DNA of 64,000 nucleotides from Topomyia yanbarensis. Lineage: Eukaryota; Arthropoda; Insecta; Diptera; Culicidae. The notes under the pieces were generated by a model. That model had not been told where the DNA came from and searched no databases. It was given only the letters and a program-made list of their open reading frames with translations. The translations under genes and the position numbers were made by a program. The stretch is from positions 416,588,044-416,652,043 of the forward strand of contig NC_080671.1 of assembly GCF_030247195.1 (NCBI RefSeq). The letters are read 5' to 3'. Position 1 is the first letter of the stretch. The number at the start of each line of letters is the position of its first letter. This document shows, piece by piece, positions 63,651 through 64,000 of the stretch.

Positions 63651-64000
63651 TGATGACATTTAATCTGTAGGCCGCGATGGACTGGGTACTGCAGTATTCT
63701 GCAGTAATAGCGAAATGGAATGGTTGGAGCGGGCATGGGAGCTATAACCCTACCGTAGGCAGAACTAAATACCTGTCGCAGGCGTCAGTTATGTTGGGGG
63801 CGGAATACGAGACAGGTTAGGTCAAGTTCAACGAGTGGCCCAAAAACACCACTTTACAGACAATCAATGAGAAAAGGATGAGCTGAAAACTCGCAACTTC
63901 GAAACCGTAGCATTGGAGGAGCTTTGCTAGACGGGGCAGAAGGTGTGGAAATGCGGGGATCGAGCGACGTCACAAGAGCTGGGTAAAATGCGCCAACGCG
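63651..64000. other. No recognised feature; GC-richer window edge
   Basis: Less AT-rich than its neighbours, with no frame of note. It could be the start of another transposon, but nothing inside the window shows it. Confidence 0.35.

Noticed and set aside
1..64000. Endogenous viral insertion (flavivirus or rhabdovirus type)
   Set aside because: No open or decayed frame showed recognisable viral protein motifs; all RT-containing pieces carry non-LTR retrotransposon motif order.

Overview
The window looks like a piece of a large, AT-rich, transposon-packed mosquito genome (Culicidae, most likely an Aedes-type genome). The basis is a tRNA-derived SINE resembling Feilai, a dispersed repeat ending in a CCTTTCT...AGAAAGG hairpin that I associate with mosquitoes, four kinds of insect non-LTR retrotransposon (I-like, CR1/Jockey-like with a PHD-type ORF1, Jockey/Juan-like, R1-like), and many short inverted-repeat elements with TA, TTAA, TWA or 8-bp target duplications. 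The species call is inference. No single-copy host gene, tRNA gene, rRNA, CRISPR array or bacterial-style operon could be supported. Long stretches of apparently unique sequence (3.0-5.7, 20.9-24.1 and 42.5-45.6 kb) hold no convincing exon and may be intergenic or intronic.

Layout. 0-13 kb: a long-inverted-repeat element cut by the window edge, a SINE, a foldback element, a 526-bp MITE with 7-bp target duplications, two related copies of a degraded minus-strand gag/ORF1 retroelement (5.7-7.3 and 10.8-12.5 kb), a reverse transcriptase fragment (7.5-8.5 kb), a hAT-like long-inverted-repeat element (9.0-10.8 kb), and a TA-flanked MITE whose interior has expanded into a 33-bp satellite (11.15-11.58 kb). 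13-29 kb: Harbinger-like and mariner-like MITEs, an R1-like fragment, a fragment of an unclassified insect protein family with SDGA...QYKN and SHGKG signatures (16.6-17.0 kb), a minus-strand reverse transcriptase fragment with an (ATTT)n tail, two copies of the mosquito hairpin-ended repeat, a 1.6-kb mariner-like inverted-repeat element, and a 1.6-kb minisatellite of CTCTGGA/ATTCTGG-type words.

29-42.5 kb is a nest. An old, 5'-truncated I-like retrotransposon (29.37-33.10 plus 41.44-42.5 kb) is split by a second retrotransposon (33.10-41.44 kb) flanked by a 31-bp duplication with one mismatch. That second element's 3' region contains a probable DNA transposon, which in turn carries a nearly perfect 2.58-kb palindrome (two 1192-bp MITE-like arms around a 195-bp spacer).

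45.6-62.6 kb is a second nest. A piggyBac-like element (TTAA, CCC...GGG ends) sits in a 162-164-bp satellite. A hAT-like element (48824-58182, 8-bp duplication TGTGTGAC) sits in the hairpin-ended mosquito repeat, and inside it lies an apparently intact, full-length I-like retrotransposon (50398-56665) with both ORFs open, a polyA tail and a 13-bp target duplication. A degraded Jockey/Juan-like retrotransposon follows, its reverse transcriptase interrupted by a Harbinger-like MITE. The window closes with another copy of the long-inverted-repeat element that opens it.

The only clearly functional-looking genes are ORF1 (gag-like, three zinc knuckles) and ORF2 (endonuclease, reverse transcriptase, RNase H) of the intact I-like element. 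They would work together: ORF1 coats the RNA, and ORF2 nicks the target and copies the RNA into it. The stop of ORF1 and the first ATG of ORF2 share the sequence ATGGCTAA.
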